The position numbers were made by a program, and so were the translations under genes. A DNA stretch of 64,000 nucleotides. It comes from Enoplolaimus lenunculus (lineage: Eukaryota > Nematoda > Enoplea > Enoplida > Thoracostomopsidae). The notes under the pieces were generated by a model, which searched no databases, had not been told where the DNA came from, and saw only the letters and a program-made list of their open reading frames with translations. Below are positions 1 through 13,300 of the stretch, piece by piece; positions within the stretch are counted from its first letter, which is position 1, and each line of letters begins with the position of its first letter. The DNA lies in contig JASANG010002044.1 in assembly GCA_030248215.1 (NCBI GenBank), positions 38,546 through 102,545 of the forward strand, read 5' to 3'.

Positions 1-666
1 AGGTATATAAAACTTGAAACCTGTCAGCTATGAGAATTGATTGGCTGTACGATATATTTGAGAATATTTCGCAAAATGTATGAAATATTAGCGAGGAAAT
101 AAGATTGGTTTATCAACTCAACTGCAACGGCGTCGAATCTATAACAGTTCGCGCCGGACAACTTGTCTTGTCATCCAACAGTATCCTAAAGACTATGAAT
201 TAATATATAAGCATAAAAACCTAAGCGTAATCCTAAGCCTAAGCACAATGATCGACGGCTGACGAATTGTCGAGTCAATGAAATTTCAAATTACAAGTTG
301 TTGGTCGACGAGTTGTCGGGCGACGAATTTTGTTCTGTAGCACTCACTATGTGTGGCGTTTAAGTGGTATAAAATAGTCACAATATTTTTGTTCGCATCT
401 TTGTGAGTTTATTGCTATGTTTGCACTTGAGATTCTTTGACCGTACTAATATTGTTTAATTATTTACGATTATACAGATGTCGTATATATGGGTTTTCTT
501 GGCACCATTTGAGTCGCTTATCAATTTAGAAATTTATTATTTTGCTCTACCATTTTAAGCCACATTTTTTGAAATTTATGGTATTTTTAAGGTATTAAAA
601 CAAAATATACTTCAGCTTATTTATGAAATTTAGAATGCAACCGGTTTGTTAAAATCATAATTGTTT

Positions 667-906
667 GGGGTGCGCTATAATCCACGTCCGGCGTCGTCCG
701 GCGCAATGCGTCATCCGTACGGCGCCGTCCGTCACCGTTCGTACCATACGTTATCGTACGTGAGTTATTTGCGTACGATACCGCACGTTCACGGACGGCT
801 TCGTACGGGTGATGCACGGTGATGACGGACAGTGCCGTACGGGTGACGGACGGCGCCGGACCCGTGATGAATGGCGCCGGACGTCAACAAAAGTATAGCG
901 CAACCC
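667..906. mobile_element. GC-rich MITE made of CCGTACGG-like repeats
   Basis: Ends are inverted (GGGTGCGCTATA..ACGTCCGGCG at the left; the inverse of GGGTTGCGCTATA..ACGTCCGGCG at the right). The 200-bp interior is strongly GC-rich against an AT-rich background and is built from short CGTACGG/CCGTC/GGCGCCG motifs on both strands. No convincing target duplication. Confidence 0.6.
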
Positions 907-1073
907 TTGCACGTCCGGTTTGCAGTTCCGTGTTGCTTCTCCATAGCAAGGAGGAACAAAGGAACGGATCGGCCTTTTATGTGAAAATGTTGCCATTTCA
1001 CTTTTAGTCCCGTTTGTGAGGCCAGACTAAGTACTGTATATGCGGCCTTTTTTTGCCTCCGTTAGCATGTTAG

Positions 1074-1458
1074 TAGGGTGCAACCGGAATTCCAATTCCG
1101 GTTCCGGCATTTTTTCACGTTCCGGTTCCGGTAAATTTTTACCGGATTTAAAAATTCCGGTGTTATAATTTGGCCGTTTTCTTAACTTTGCTAATTTTTA
1201 AGAATCTCTTTTGAAAGCCACTTGTACTTCGAATATAAGCCATTGATGGTGGATTTCACTTCAGTCGACGCCGAAAATCTAAAATACAACAAATATAATA
1301 AATACCTATGTTCGACTAAGGTTATTTCACAAATAATAGAGCAAAAAATACGATTAATATGAAATTTTTGGTGAAATGCATTTTTCATTTTCCGGTTCCG
1401 GTAAAATTTTCAAATTCCGGTTCCGGTTCCGGTAAATTGTAATTCCGGTTGCGCCCTG
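1074..1458. mobile_element. hAT-like MITE, YAGGGTGCAACCGGAATT termini
   Basis: 385 bp with termini TAGGGTGCAACCGGAATT and the inverse of CAGGGCGCAACCGGAATT. It is flanked by a perfect 8-bp duplication CATGTTAG (1066-1073 and 1459-1466). The subterminal parts are arrays of CCGGTTCCGG/ATTCCGG. Related copies lie at about 9897-10256 and 55563-55911, with fragments at 51418-51512 and 61382-61430. Confidence 0.85.
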
Positions 1459-1688
1459 CATGTTAGGCCTGCCTTCGGGCCGGTTTGCAGCATTTGTCCT
1501 CTCATCATAAGCAGGATCCAAAAAATTTTGACGGGGAAGGGATGCGACTGGCAAATATTATGGATCGCGAAAATTGTAAGGTAAGGAGTGACCTTATCAT
1601 TTTATCGCCAAAAAATGTTCTGAGGACGAAAAATGGTTTGGTAGGGAGGGAGGGACCTTACCAATTTATCACACGAAACCGTTGCGGC

Positions 1689-2883
1689 AAGTCTCGGTAT
1701 TTGCCAGGTCTTGGTCTCGCGTTTTTTTGAGTCTCGGACCCTAAAATTGACCGAGCCCGACGCTTTTCATCGCCGGTCTCGGTAGTCAGGTCTCGGTGTC
1801 AATTTTTTAACCGAGGTCGGACTCGGTAGTCAGGTCTGGGTGTCAATTTTTTAACCGAGGTCGGACTCGGTAGTCAGGTCTGGGTGTCAATTTTTTAACC
1901 GAGGTCGGACTCGGTAGTCAGGTCTGGGTGTCAATTTTTTAACCGAGGTCGGACTCGGTAGTCAGGTCTGGGTGTCAATTTTTTAACCGAGGTCGGACTC
2001 GGTAGTCAGGTCTGGGTGTCAATTTTTTAACCGAGGTCGGACTAGGTAGTCAGGTCTGGGTGTCAATTTTTTTAACCGAGGTCGGACTCGGTAGTCAGGT
2101 CTGGGTGTCAATTTTTTAACCGAGGTCGGACTCGGTAGTCAGGTCTGGGTGTCAATTTTTTAACCGAGGTCGGACTCGGTAGTCAGGTCTGGGTGTCAAT
2201 TTTTTAACCGAGGTCGGACTCGGTAGTCAGGTCTGGGTGTCAATTTTTTAACCGAGGTCGGACTCGGTAGTCAGGTCTGGGTGTCAATTTTTTAACCGAG
2301 GTCGGACTCGGTAGTCAGGTCTGGGTGTCAATTTTTTAACCGAGGTCGGACTCGGTAGTCAGGTCTGGGTGTCAATTTTTTAACCGAGGTCGGACTCGGT
2401 AGTCAGGTCTGGGTGTCGGTTGTTAACCGAGGTCGGACTCGGTAGTCAGGTCTGGGTGTCAATTTTTTAACCGAGGTCGGACTCGGTAGTCAGGTCTGGG
2501 TGTCAATTTTTTAACCGAGGTCGGACTCGGTAGTCAGGTCTGGGTGTCAATTTTTTAACCGAGGTCGGACTCGGTAGTCAGGTCTCGGTGTCGGTTGTTA
2601 ACCGAGGTCGGACTCTGTAGTCAGGTCTGGGTGTCAATTTTTTAACCGAGGTCGGACTCGGTAGTCAGGTCTGGGTGTCAATTTTTTAACCGAGGTCGGA
2701 CTCGGTAGTCAGGTCTCGGTGTCGGTTGTTAACCGAGGTCGGACTCTGTAGTCAGGTCTGGGTGTCAATTTTTTAACCGAGGTCGGACTCGGTAGTCAGG
2801 TCTGGGTGTCAATTTTTTAACCGAGGTCGGACTCGGTAGTCAGGTCTCGGTGTCGGTTGTTAACCTGAGACCGCCCATCCCTG
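1689..2883. repeat. 44-bp minisatellite (about 24 units) inside an element
   Basis: From about 1780 to 2865 a 44-bp unit (starting GGTCTGGGTGTCAATTTTTT and containing GGTCGGACTCGGTAGTCA) repeats about 24 times with very few changes. A second unit type with GGTGTCGGTTGTTAACC occurs near 2412, 2590, 2722 and 2855. In the distal part it alternates as one variant per three units, a higher-order repeat of about 132 bp. The outer sequence ends GAGACCGCCCATCCCTG; the same end occurs alone at about 43,744-43,766, which suggests the array grew inside a mobile element. Confidence 0.85.
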
Positions 2884-3285
2884 ATTGTAAGATAAAGGAC
2901 AAATTTGTACCTAAATTCAACATCGACGTGATACAAATATTTCAAAACCGTTTCTATACTGTTATATCTACAGTGATTCGTCTAATTTTAGCTTATCCTA
3001 TATATCATCATAGTGCATTAGTAATTTAGTTTTCGGTGATTCTAATAGTTCTAACGTTAGCTTTTTAGTTAGTTGCACATACTATATTTTTGTTTTGCTT
3101 GAATTTTTCCAAAGTAGGGGCGGTATATGGTTTTTGATTTTAAACCGTTTAGTAAAACGCTATATTGTTGCTTATGAACAGTTAGCTGTGAGTCTGCTGT
3201 GAACGAAATGGTGTGACTAATTCAGGTTGATGAACGCGTTTGGCTTGAAATCAAATCTGGTTCGAAATTTAGTATTGTGTTTAGG

Positions 3286-3713
3286 TTAGGGATGTGCCGA
3301 GTGCCGATACCACAATTTTTGCCGATGCCGATACCGATGCCGATTCGTATTTTGAAATTTTGCCGTTGCCGAACTGATGCCGATTCCAACTTTTGCACAC
3401 CATGCTTTTTAAGCAGATAGGATACTAGATTACATCATTGTATGAAGATTTAAACCCTAACCATCGTAAAGATTACAATTTAAGACGAACAGTTCATTTT
3501 AATTAATTTTTTCAAATACAAACGCAAGAAAGATATCCGTTTTCGTGATCGGACACACTGATTTGCGCCCAAAAATGAAATTGATAGCATTCAAACTGAC
3601 TGTTATGTGCAAAAAGTATCCGCAAGGAATCGGCAATTTTTATGCAGTGCCGATGCCGATGCTCACGAAAACTGCCGATTATTACCGATGCCGATTGATC
3701 GGCACTTCTCTAG
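3286..3713. mobile_element. GCCGAT-rich MITE
   Basis: Inverted ends TAGGGATGTGCCGA and the inverse of CTAGAGAAGTGCCGAT, each followed by GCCGATACCGATGCCGAT-like arrays; AT-rich centre. A diverged relative may start at about 20,812 (AGGGATGTGCCAAT). Confidence 0.65.
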
Positions 3714-4083
3714 TTTTTAGGTTTCCTCTTGCAATTTGAAATAGTTGCTGAGTTGAGTCATATTAAGTAAATTTTATTAAACCAACTGTTCATATGGATC
3801 TAGCAGTTTTTGATCGAGTGGGTTATTTTTAGTGATTTTGTAAAAGGGGTTAACGCTTGAAACTATAGCGTCCTACCTTATTATATAGCCTAATATAGAA
3901 AACAATACATTAGATACGTATATTGTCGTCCTTAAAGTCTTCAAATGCCTTCAGGTTCAAAAAGGTCTAGAAACCATTTTTGATAAACGCTACACATATA
4001 TATGTGAGAATAACTGGGGTGGTAGTTGTAGGTTTCGTTGACGAGTAAGTATCTCTTGTGTAGTTTTGTTGTTGTTGTTTTAG

Positions 4084-7000
4084 CGAAGCGATCTGGCGAC
4101 TATTATATGTTCGAAGATGTTCATCCTGAAGATACAAAAATTGATGAACATCCGGCGGAAGGAGACGACGACGCCGGAAATGGCACGCGATCCTCGTTAA
4201 CTATGAAGCCGCGCACTGGAATTGCGCCGGAAGTTGGGACTAACGTTGACGATAACGTTGCTGATCCTTTACAGGTAAGTGTTCACACATAGATATATTT
4301 TATATATATCTATATATCTATATATAGATATATAGATATATACCTATATATGTATATATATCAAAATATTGAAAACCTACATAAATGCTGAAAATAAAAA
4401 CACAGTTGCTCGCAAAATTGTCCTGAAATTTAAATAAAATGCTCCAAATGTAAAAGTCGCTGCGAAATTTTGGAGCGAAATTTTTGAAAAAGTTCCAGTT
4501 GATTACTTTGGGGATGTTTTTATTCGTATAGAACTCCAGGTTATTACAAACGAATACTTTAGCTTGTTGTAAGTTTATAAGTACATGGATACGTATCTGC
4601 TGATATTGGTGTCGAAGTTTGTTTGACCTAGCGGCCAATATATAGAACAGGGGCGGAACAGTATTATAAGCATATTCCTAAGCCTAAACCTAAGCCTAAG
4701 CGTAAGAATGAGAATATTCCTAATTCTAAGCCTAAGCCTAAGACTAAGCCAAGCAAAAAAGATTAGTCGTAAGCATTAGCTTACTCTATTGCTGTCCCAC
4801 AGAAAATCGTTCCGCCACTGATCGTTACATGAGCCAACCTAGCACAAAAGCATGACGGCGTAGCTTTCTTTGTACTTTTAGTGAACCAACATTTTATATT
4901 AAGTTTGCATTTTTTTATATTTCAGCTGATATCGGCAACAATTGATCAAGATTTTGATTTGGATCGAGCTCAACAGCAACTTGACGTAAGTTTACCCGTC
5001 TTTAGAACCATAGTTTGCCCTCGTGAATTAATTTAAAAATTTAAGACCTGCCGTGAAAATGTTACATGTTATTTAATTCATGTTCGGATTCGAATACAAC
5101 TACAAGCATATACAACAAGTACTGACAGCTGAAGCTTTTCTGTCTCTTGTCTTTGTTAAAAACCTGTGTTGGCGATTCGGTAACCGCAGCCAAGGCGGGT
5201 TTAGACAGATTGGTCTTGAGACCGCATACAAGATCGAAAACAGGGAGGAGATGGGCGTAATGTGAGTGACTAGAGTCACCCATCTCCCTGAACCAGGGTG
5301 GTACCGAATTCATAATTTGGCCGAATCTGAATCTGAATCCGATGCTAATTTGCCGAATCCGAATCCGATGCTAATTTGCCGAATCTGAAACCGAATCCGA
5401 ATCTTGCATCTTGGAAATTGCTGTTTATAATTTTTTTCACAACATCAACGCAATGCCAGCCGCATAACTGGTAAACTGGTAAACGTTAATATTTTTCGTG
5501 CCTGACCTCAGTTCTGAGATTTGTGACTTGAACGAAAAATATTGATTTGCAACAAATTATTCAAAATTTTTATTACTTAAAAATGAAAAAACATATTGCC
5601 GAATATGGATTCGGTTTTATCACAACCGAATCCGATTCCGAATTCGAACCAGAATTTTTTGCCGAATCGCAATCCGAACCAGGCACAAATTCTAACTGAG
5701 TTTAAGATTCTGTAACTACTCCACAATATACCTAAGGTTATTATCTTTTGAAATATGCTGGAGCCGCCACTGAAATAGCACAGTGCAAATAATATGAATT
5801 TCGCCATTAAGACAAGATTGGGGCTTCTGATATTTCGAATTTTACTTATCTATATTATCTGGGGGTTCGCTTATGAGGAGCTTATCAAAAGCCACCCCCA
5901 CTTAATCAATCAGTTCCACTCTCTCAAGCTCGATCATACGTCTTATATATTTCTGCCGTAAATGGTTGTTTTCAATTATGTGCTTATTTGTATGTGTAAC
6001 TAAACACTGGCTAGTGCAACTGACGTTTTATTGAAAATTTTGCAACCCCCACTCAGTAATTTCCTCCCGGTTGCAAACCGGGGCCCCCGGGCGATGCTCC
6101 CGCTCCGCCGCAACGCAGCGAATACCCTACCCAGCATATAAAATATATTGAGCTTTGGTTTTGGTTAGCAGCGGATCCACTGTCTTGCATTTCAAAAGTG
6201 CGAGTTATCGATTTATTTTGGGTAAATTTTTTTCAGGAAACGGGAGCTGATGGTCCGGATGCCAAAGGTGAGTGTGAATTGGTTACAATATTTGCAATGT
6301 TAATAAAGCCAGCTCGCTCCCCACACATAATTCGGAAATCGTTTCAACTAACAGACTCATTATTCGTCGGTTAGTTCAAACGGTGTCCAATTTATGCGTG
6401 GGGGCGTGATATTTTATTAACGTTTGATTGCGTTCAACCATGGAAAAACTTACCTGGTGTACGTTTGAACTGTTTAGATGACGATGCCAAACCTGCACCT
6501 GGAGGCAAATTAGGCTCACTATTCCGGTGGGTATGGAGCTTTATTGAACGATTACTGAGTATGTTTATACGGACGTTTAATCGTTGGTCGCGAAACTATC
6601 GCTGGGTCGCGTATATGCTCAACAAAGAAAAGAAAAAGATCAAAGATGAAATTGATCAGGTGAGCGGAAGCAGCGTGAAACCCTCGTTGGCAGCATTTTG
6701 AAGCGGGTTTTTTTGTTGGATTTTTGTATTTGGGAGTTTGTTTAATTTTAGGGGGTTTTTTGAAGAACGGTATGAAAAGCGTTGTATTTTAGCCAACCAA
6801 CTACTGACATTGGAAGCTTCAAAATGTTAATAAGGTTATTTTGCTAATAAATTTCGTTTATAATGAGTTTCTCTATGTTAAATTCTTGTTGCGAAAATTC
6901 TGCTTCGGTGTTTTAATTCTTTGATCAAGATTTTGCCTGAAAATTCTGTACGATAACATAATTTTGGATGGACGCCCTTGCTTTTGGGGATGCAATTTTT

Positions 7001-7342
7001 GTGTCATTTTAAGCAAGGTACCGTGATGAATAAATAGAATGACTCGTTTCTCATATAATATTAGCTTCCATGGTTTAATTTTGTTGGCATCTTGATGTTT
7101 ATACTCTAATCTTACATTTAGGGAACTACACCACGGGATCCAGATGCAATAACAGCAGATACGGAAGGCGATCGTAATAGAGCTGGAGCCGGAGGTACCG
7201 AACCAGGACAAACTGGCAGTTACACTACAGCGGTTGAAATGACCAGGTCTACAACGTCAGCCATTGGAGGGCAGCAACAAGTCAGCTTTGTTGATTCGGT
7301 CCATTCTGGCGTGCGCAGGGTGTCACAGGCCGAAATTAAAAA
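4084..7342 (+). CDS. pezo-1: Piezo exons a-e: cytosolic linker region
   Basis: Five exons give about 228 residues. The first carries [13 protein letters not shown], a conserved block downstream of the Piezo beam, followed by an acidic low-complexity tail. Exon 6478-6659 encodes an amphipathic segment, basic at its end ([13 protein letters not shown]), comparable to the stretch before the disordered linker in vertebrate Piezo. Exon 7122-7342 is rich in Gly, Thr, Ser and Gln and probably disordered. Exon 6237-6267 is only 31 nt, a micro-exon supported by phase (ends phase 1, next begins with two bases of the codon). The first exon starts mid-codon (two bases), so at least one upstream exon must exist. 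Confidence 0.85.
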
Positions 7343-10300
7343 GTAAGATAACAGGAGTCTTAAAAATTAAGGTGGGCTTGGCTTGAAAAGCAAGATGGAT
7401 CAGGTTATAAAGTAAGATGAGTATGGTGAAAGATGGGCTAGGTTTTAGTTTAAAGCGTTGTTCTCGGTCGTGGAGGGGGTAATCGATTTGATTGCGATAC
7501 TATTATTCAGATATGGTAAGAGCTCGCGTTGCAAGCAAAAATTCAGAAACTAAGACGTTTGGGCTCAGAAGTAAGATTGATGACTTAAGCAGCAAGACGC
7601 GTTGTGTTTAATTGCTGCAAACTCAACTGGCACATGTGCTGAGTTTAATATCTCGTCCGCTTTAACTTTTGACGATTTTCCCCTCGGAAAATTGTGTAGC
7701 ATTGGGGTTAACGTTTGACAAATTTCAAAATTGCCACTCGTTAACCATACGTTACCACTGGTTTTAACCTAAGCTTAACACGTGTCACAATAGACAAAAA
7801 ACTTTAGATTAGGCGTTATGGGTTTTGGAGGCAACAGTATATGAATTTGCGTACAGTTGTAGTAGTTTTTCGTTTTTGTGATTGTACTTTATAGCAGTCA
7901 ACGTGGACGTAATATTAACAGCAAAACAGTAAAACGCTGAATTTAGACAAGTGTTTACTATCGTGTCGGATTAAGTTGTTTTATTTGTTTACGTGAAATT
8001 ATAAACAAAAAATTATCTCCAACTATGGCCAATTTGGGGTGTCGTAAGCGTTTCAAGTGTGTTTACATTTTTGTATTTTTTTCAGGCTCAAAGATGAAGT
8101 GGAGGCGTCGTCGCTTGAAAGTATTACGTTTGTTCGATTCGTAAAAGCAACATGGTATTTGGTCATATCGCGTACTGAACTGGTTTGTTATTTGTTCATT
8201 GTGCTCAACCAAATGTTCAACGCGTCAATTTTGTCATTGATACTGCCGTTGCTGACGTTTTGCTGGGGTACGCTGTTCTCGCCACGGCCTCCGAAAGCGT
8301 TTTGGTTGACGTGTATCACATATTTGGAGGTACGTCGTGGCGTTTATTTAAGGATAGGTCTAGTAGATAGTTATCCGAAGAGTTGAACGATTTGTAATTT
8401 TGAAGAAAAGGCATTGAAAATAATATTTCTCGGCAACCACTAATGTTTGGAATTTTTGATTCAACGTATGGGGTCTCATACAGTGGTGAAAATTACTCAA
8501 TTTCTTATATAGCTTAACTTTCCAAAGGTAGCGATATACACAGTTACTTCCATATCTGTAGATGCTGAACCGCGTGAATTTCTCACCAGCTGTGAATGGC
8601 CATTATATTTTTACTGTATTTGATCAATCCAAAGTAGCATCAAAAATGTGACAAACTGCTACAACCCAGTGGACGACATAAGTCCATTTTTGGAATGGCT
8701 ATCAGCCGCTTCAATGAGTGGATATTGTGAGCTTAATTTTCCTTAGAAAGGATTGGAAAGTTTAGAATCTGGATTCATAACAAGTGGTTTAAAGAAGAAA
8801 GCATTTGGACTGTGTTTGTGATTTTAGGCGTTGATTGTGGTCAAATTTATATTTCAATTTCAATTTTTTCCATGGAACGCAAACCAAGATCCGAGTCCAT
8901 TTTTCGCTCCGAGAATTATTGGGATTTCGTTGAAAGATTCGTTTGCGACTTGGGATATCGTTTTGTTGGTTGTGTTGTTTTTTCATCGATATATGCTTCG
9001 GGTAAATGTGTATATAGGTGCATTTTGGCGTTTTGTTAGGATTGGGTTAGAGTTCGCGGAGGCTGTCACCGCTGTTCTTTTGTTTCTGTTTTACCATGGG
9101 TTGCAAATTATCGACCTAAACAAAATGATGCCTGGCGCTATTTCTGATGTTTTGTTGTACTTATTGTCTTAATTTTTCAGTTGATATAGTTATAGATAAT
9201 GGGGTACAGTATTGTTGTGGTTAGAAATTTGTTAGCGAGAATGGGAAGCGCTACTGTAACATTGTTTTGTAAACTTGCTGCTTCAAGGTATCTGAATGAT
9301 TGTTTTTAGATCTTTTAGCATTAATCTTCCTATTTCTAGACACTGGGACTATGGCATTCGGCGGAAGGTAATGTCTCAGAAGAAAGTGAATCTAGAGAAA
9401 TAAAAGATTCAACTGTTGACCCAGTAAGTCATAAATCGTTTTGTAACTATCCTTAGTTATTACGTTTGGATCAAAACCTTTTCTTAATTCCCGGATCTTG
9501 TTTGAGTATGCAGTCAGACTATCACATAAGTTTATATTACTTCCATGGGCGTAACCAGGATTTTGGCAACGAGGTTGCGTTGTGTAAAATTCCGAGCGGG
9601 TTTCTTGTATTACCAATTGAAAAAGTCCCGAAAGACACTTGGAACAAAATGGCAAATGGGAGTTTGATCCCCAAACCCCACCGGTTCTGTTCTTTATCAC
9701 ATCTGGAGTTTGAGATATTTGGAATTTACTTTTTGCAGTGGGTTTTTTTGGTTTGGAAGGGTCAATAACATAGCGTTCTAAGTTAGTTTCATATGTTTTT
9801 GAAACACAAGATACAGCTGTTTAGGGTCATGTACACACTCAACATTTTGGTATCGTGTCGGCCGGTCATACGAATTATATATTAAATGCGTTGTAGTGTG
9901 CAACAGGAATTCGGTTCCGGCATTTTTAACGTTCCGGTTCCGGTAAATTTTTACCGGAATTAAAAATTCCGGTATTAAAATTTGGTCGGTAAAAATTAAG
10001 ATTACTAAGAAATGACGATAAAAACTAAACAGATTTCATTAGTATCGTATGCAAGCCTTGATTGCCGAAAATAAGCCATCAAACGTAGATTTCGCTTCCG
10101 TGGAGTATGAAAATCTAAAATACAGCAGATTAAGTGAATACCTATCTCCAACTAGGGTTATTTCACCAATAATATTGCAAAAAAATAAAATTAATTTTCC
10201 GGTGGCATGTATTTTAATTCCGGTTCCGGCAAACTGTAATTCCGGTTGCACTCTGTCGTATATTATATAAATTTTCCAAAACGTTGGGAGCGACCGTGGC

Positions 10301-13300
10301 TCTTTGGCTATTCCAATGGCTTTGTTGATATACTGTACTCTGGAACTTTACGGTATTAGTATTCTATTTTCAGGAACAACTACGCCTTGACGTGATTAAT
10401 GAATCTGGTGAAAACACTGCTAATCGGCCTAGCACATCGGATCATGAAGGCACGCGTGACAGAAGCGAGGCAGGAGCAGATGATAGTTCTGGTAAGTTAA
10501 TGGTTTGGTAATTTTATTTGTTTTTGTTCAATTATTGAAGTTTATGTCTTGCTTTACAGTATTTGCAACTCAGCTTACGAAATTTTAAAGATTGGTAAGC
10601 AAGGTTTTTAATATCCCCCGAGAGAAAAAGGAAAGTGATGTGATATTATTTTGGTTCATAACAGCTTAACTACTTATCGTGTTATGGTTTCAGGAGGCCA
10701 AATTTTAGAAGTCAAAGAAGTGCCTCCGGAAAACTCCGGGGCCGGTGGTTATTGTTCTGGTGTCGTACCGTTTTTCCGCGGTTTGTTACATCCCAACCGA
10801 TGGTACTTGCAAGATTTGTACGCATCGATGTTTTTCTGCGATTTTATTTGTTTTCTCATTCTTGTGTTTGGATACGCTGAATTTGGAGTGAGTTTAAAAT
10901 TATGTTTTGCTTTTTTGCAATTATCACGAAGCGTGGGTGCATATTCATTAAGGTTTATGGTAGCTAATGGCTGAGAGAATTTTAATAGCGACAGTTGATT
11001 TTTATTGATATAGAAGAACGGTGTAGTTTAAGTCGAGACAATTATTACACAATTATTAGGGTATGGTATGTACGAACGTAAACGTGATCGTATTTAATTC
11101 AAAATATAGTAAAAAAATTGCAGAATTAACTATTTCAGTTTGTAGAGTTATGTCAAATGATTGCTTGGAGTAACGGTTGATAATGATTGTTTGTTTTGAT
11201 TTCATAGTGAGTTGTCTTAATGTTTCAGACGGCACAAGGTACTGATGGTGACGTAATGAATATTATTTCGGATAACAAGGTTGGTTAATATGGATTGTTG
11301 TAATTTTTCTAAAGTATAAATTCTGCGTGTCCAATTATACATGTCTTAAAGGAAAAAATCATTTTTCTTAATGCAACAAAACAGAGAATTAATTTTGTTC
11401 CTTGATTTTAAAAAGTTCCCGTTTCAGAGAGTCCCATTAAAGTTGAAGTTCTGTTATAAAGTCCACAACCAAGATTGCGTAAAACTGTCCGTTATGTATG
11501 AGGCGTAGGTTTAAGTTTGCTAATTATTTTGTTTGGGTACTCGTGTTATTTAGTATGTGGATATTTTTTGTTTTTGTTTTAGGTTCCATTGCCGTTTATT
11601 CTAATGTTGCTGGCACAGTTCGCGCTCATCGTTGTTGACCGTGCACTGTATTTACGTCATTCACAGCTCGGAAAAGTCATCTATCAGTACTTCTTGATTG
11701 TTCTCGTTCACGTTTGGTTGTTTTTTGTACTTCCAGCGATCACTGAACAGTAGGTTTCAGTTTCGTAATATCTTTAAAGTACAGAAATTTATGCCCAGTT
11801 AGGCTTGGGATTTTTGAAATGTTAGAACCCTTTTTTACGCTCGGTAGAAAGTAATGACCACCACATGGGCGTATTAAAATATTATTCAACTATGTGAAAC
11901 TCCGAGCTTAAACTACGAGATGGGCGTATTAAAATATTATTCAGCTATGTGAAACTCCGAGCTTAAACTCAGAGCAAAGCTCGGAGTTTTTTTGAAGCGT
12001 TTATGTTTTGTGCTCAAGGGTCGAAAGGTGGGTGGAATCACTGATCAGATTTTGATGAACACTGATGTTTATTATATGTACATATTTCAGGGAATTTTCG
12101 AAGAATTTACCAGCAAAACTGTGGTATTTTACAAAATGTATATATTTCCTGCTGTCCGCTTGGCAAATCAAATCTGGTTATCCAACGCGAATTTTGGGCA
12201 ACTTTTTGACTAAAAGCTACGGTATTGTTAGTATGGTTGCGTTCAAAGTGTGAGTTTGATTTGTGTCGTATTTAAGTTTTTAGCAACAGTATTGAGCAGG
12301 GTTTAACAGGAATTACTTTTCTGGCCCGAATTCCTGCAAAATTTAATTGTTGTTCCTGTTTTTGCATTCAATGAATCAGGAACACTAATGTTTGCTGTTT
12401 TGTGGCAAATTATAACATTTAAATATTGCAAACTCTGTCTGTGGAAAATTGCCATTTCGACATGAGTGTTTTTACAATTACTTCAATTTTGTCGATAAAC
12501 TGCGGATTGCAGCGAGTACCATTGAACAGTATTGCAGCGAGTGCCATTGAACAGTATTGCAGCGCAACTCCTTACTGTGTTGTTATTATTATTTAATCCG
12601 TCAGATTTATGGCGATACCGTTTTTGTTCGAACTGCGTACGATTATGGACTGGATATGGACCGATACGTGTATGTCATTTTTTGACTGGTTCAAAATGGA
12701 AAATATTTACGCATGGGCGTATTCGACAAAGTGTGGCCGAAAAATGGAAAAGGTAGATTTTCTTAACTTTAACCCTTTTAATATAGAAACATTAATAAAT
12801 TGTAGATACAAATTTGATTTTCATTTCAATGGCATGAAGCAGGATGCATTGTTGGTTTGGTGTATAATAATTTATGTTTGTAGCGAAGGTACAGCGCAAA
12901 AATAGCGGTGGTAGACGCGGACAAGGCTCCAATTCAAATTTATTTTGTCTGATAGACGTGCTGCCTTAACGAATGATCGGTAACAATTTGTGGCCAATGT
13001 AAAGAACAGGGGCGGAACAGTATTATAAGCTTATTCGTAAGCCTAAGCATAAGCCTACACCTAAGCGTAAGAATGAGTTTACTCCTAAGCCTAAGCCTGA
13101 GCCAAGCAAAATAAATTAGTCTAAAGCTTGAGCTTATTATGTTGTAGTCCCACAGAAAAACGTCCCGTCACTGATCTTTACATGGGCCCAATTTGTGTAT
13201 TGTGTTTTCCTAGGAAACATTTTAGTCGTGTTTCGGTATCAGACAGACCCAGCCAATCAAAATTTCTGGATCAATACGGCAGTATTTTTTGAACAGTAAT

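Noticed and set aside
1780..2865. Possible CRISPR-like array
   Set aside because: Units are contiguous with no unique spacers and the context is a eukaryotic genome; it is a minisatellite.
6060..6130. GC-rich spike in a Piezo intron (GGGGCCCCCGGGCGATGCTC)
   Set aside because: Only about 70 bp, no repeat partner, coding frame or RNA motif found in the window.
8812..9172. 113-codon frame continuing past the Piezo exon at 9001
   Set aside because: Only 8828-9001 matches Piezo; the remainder runs into the intron after a clear gtaaat donor.
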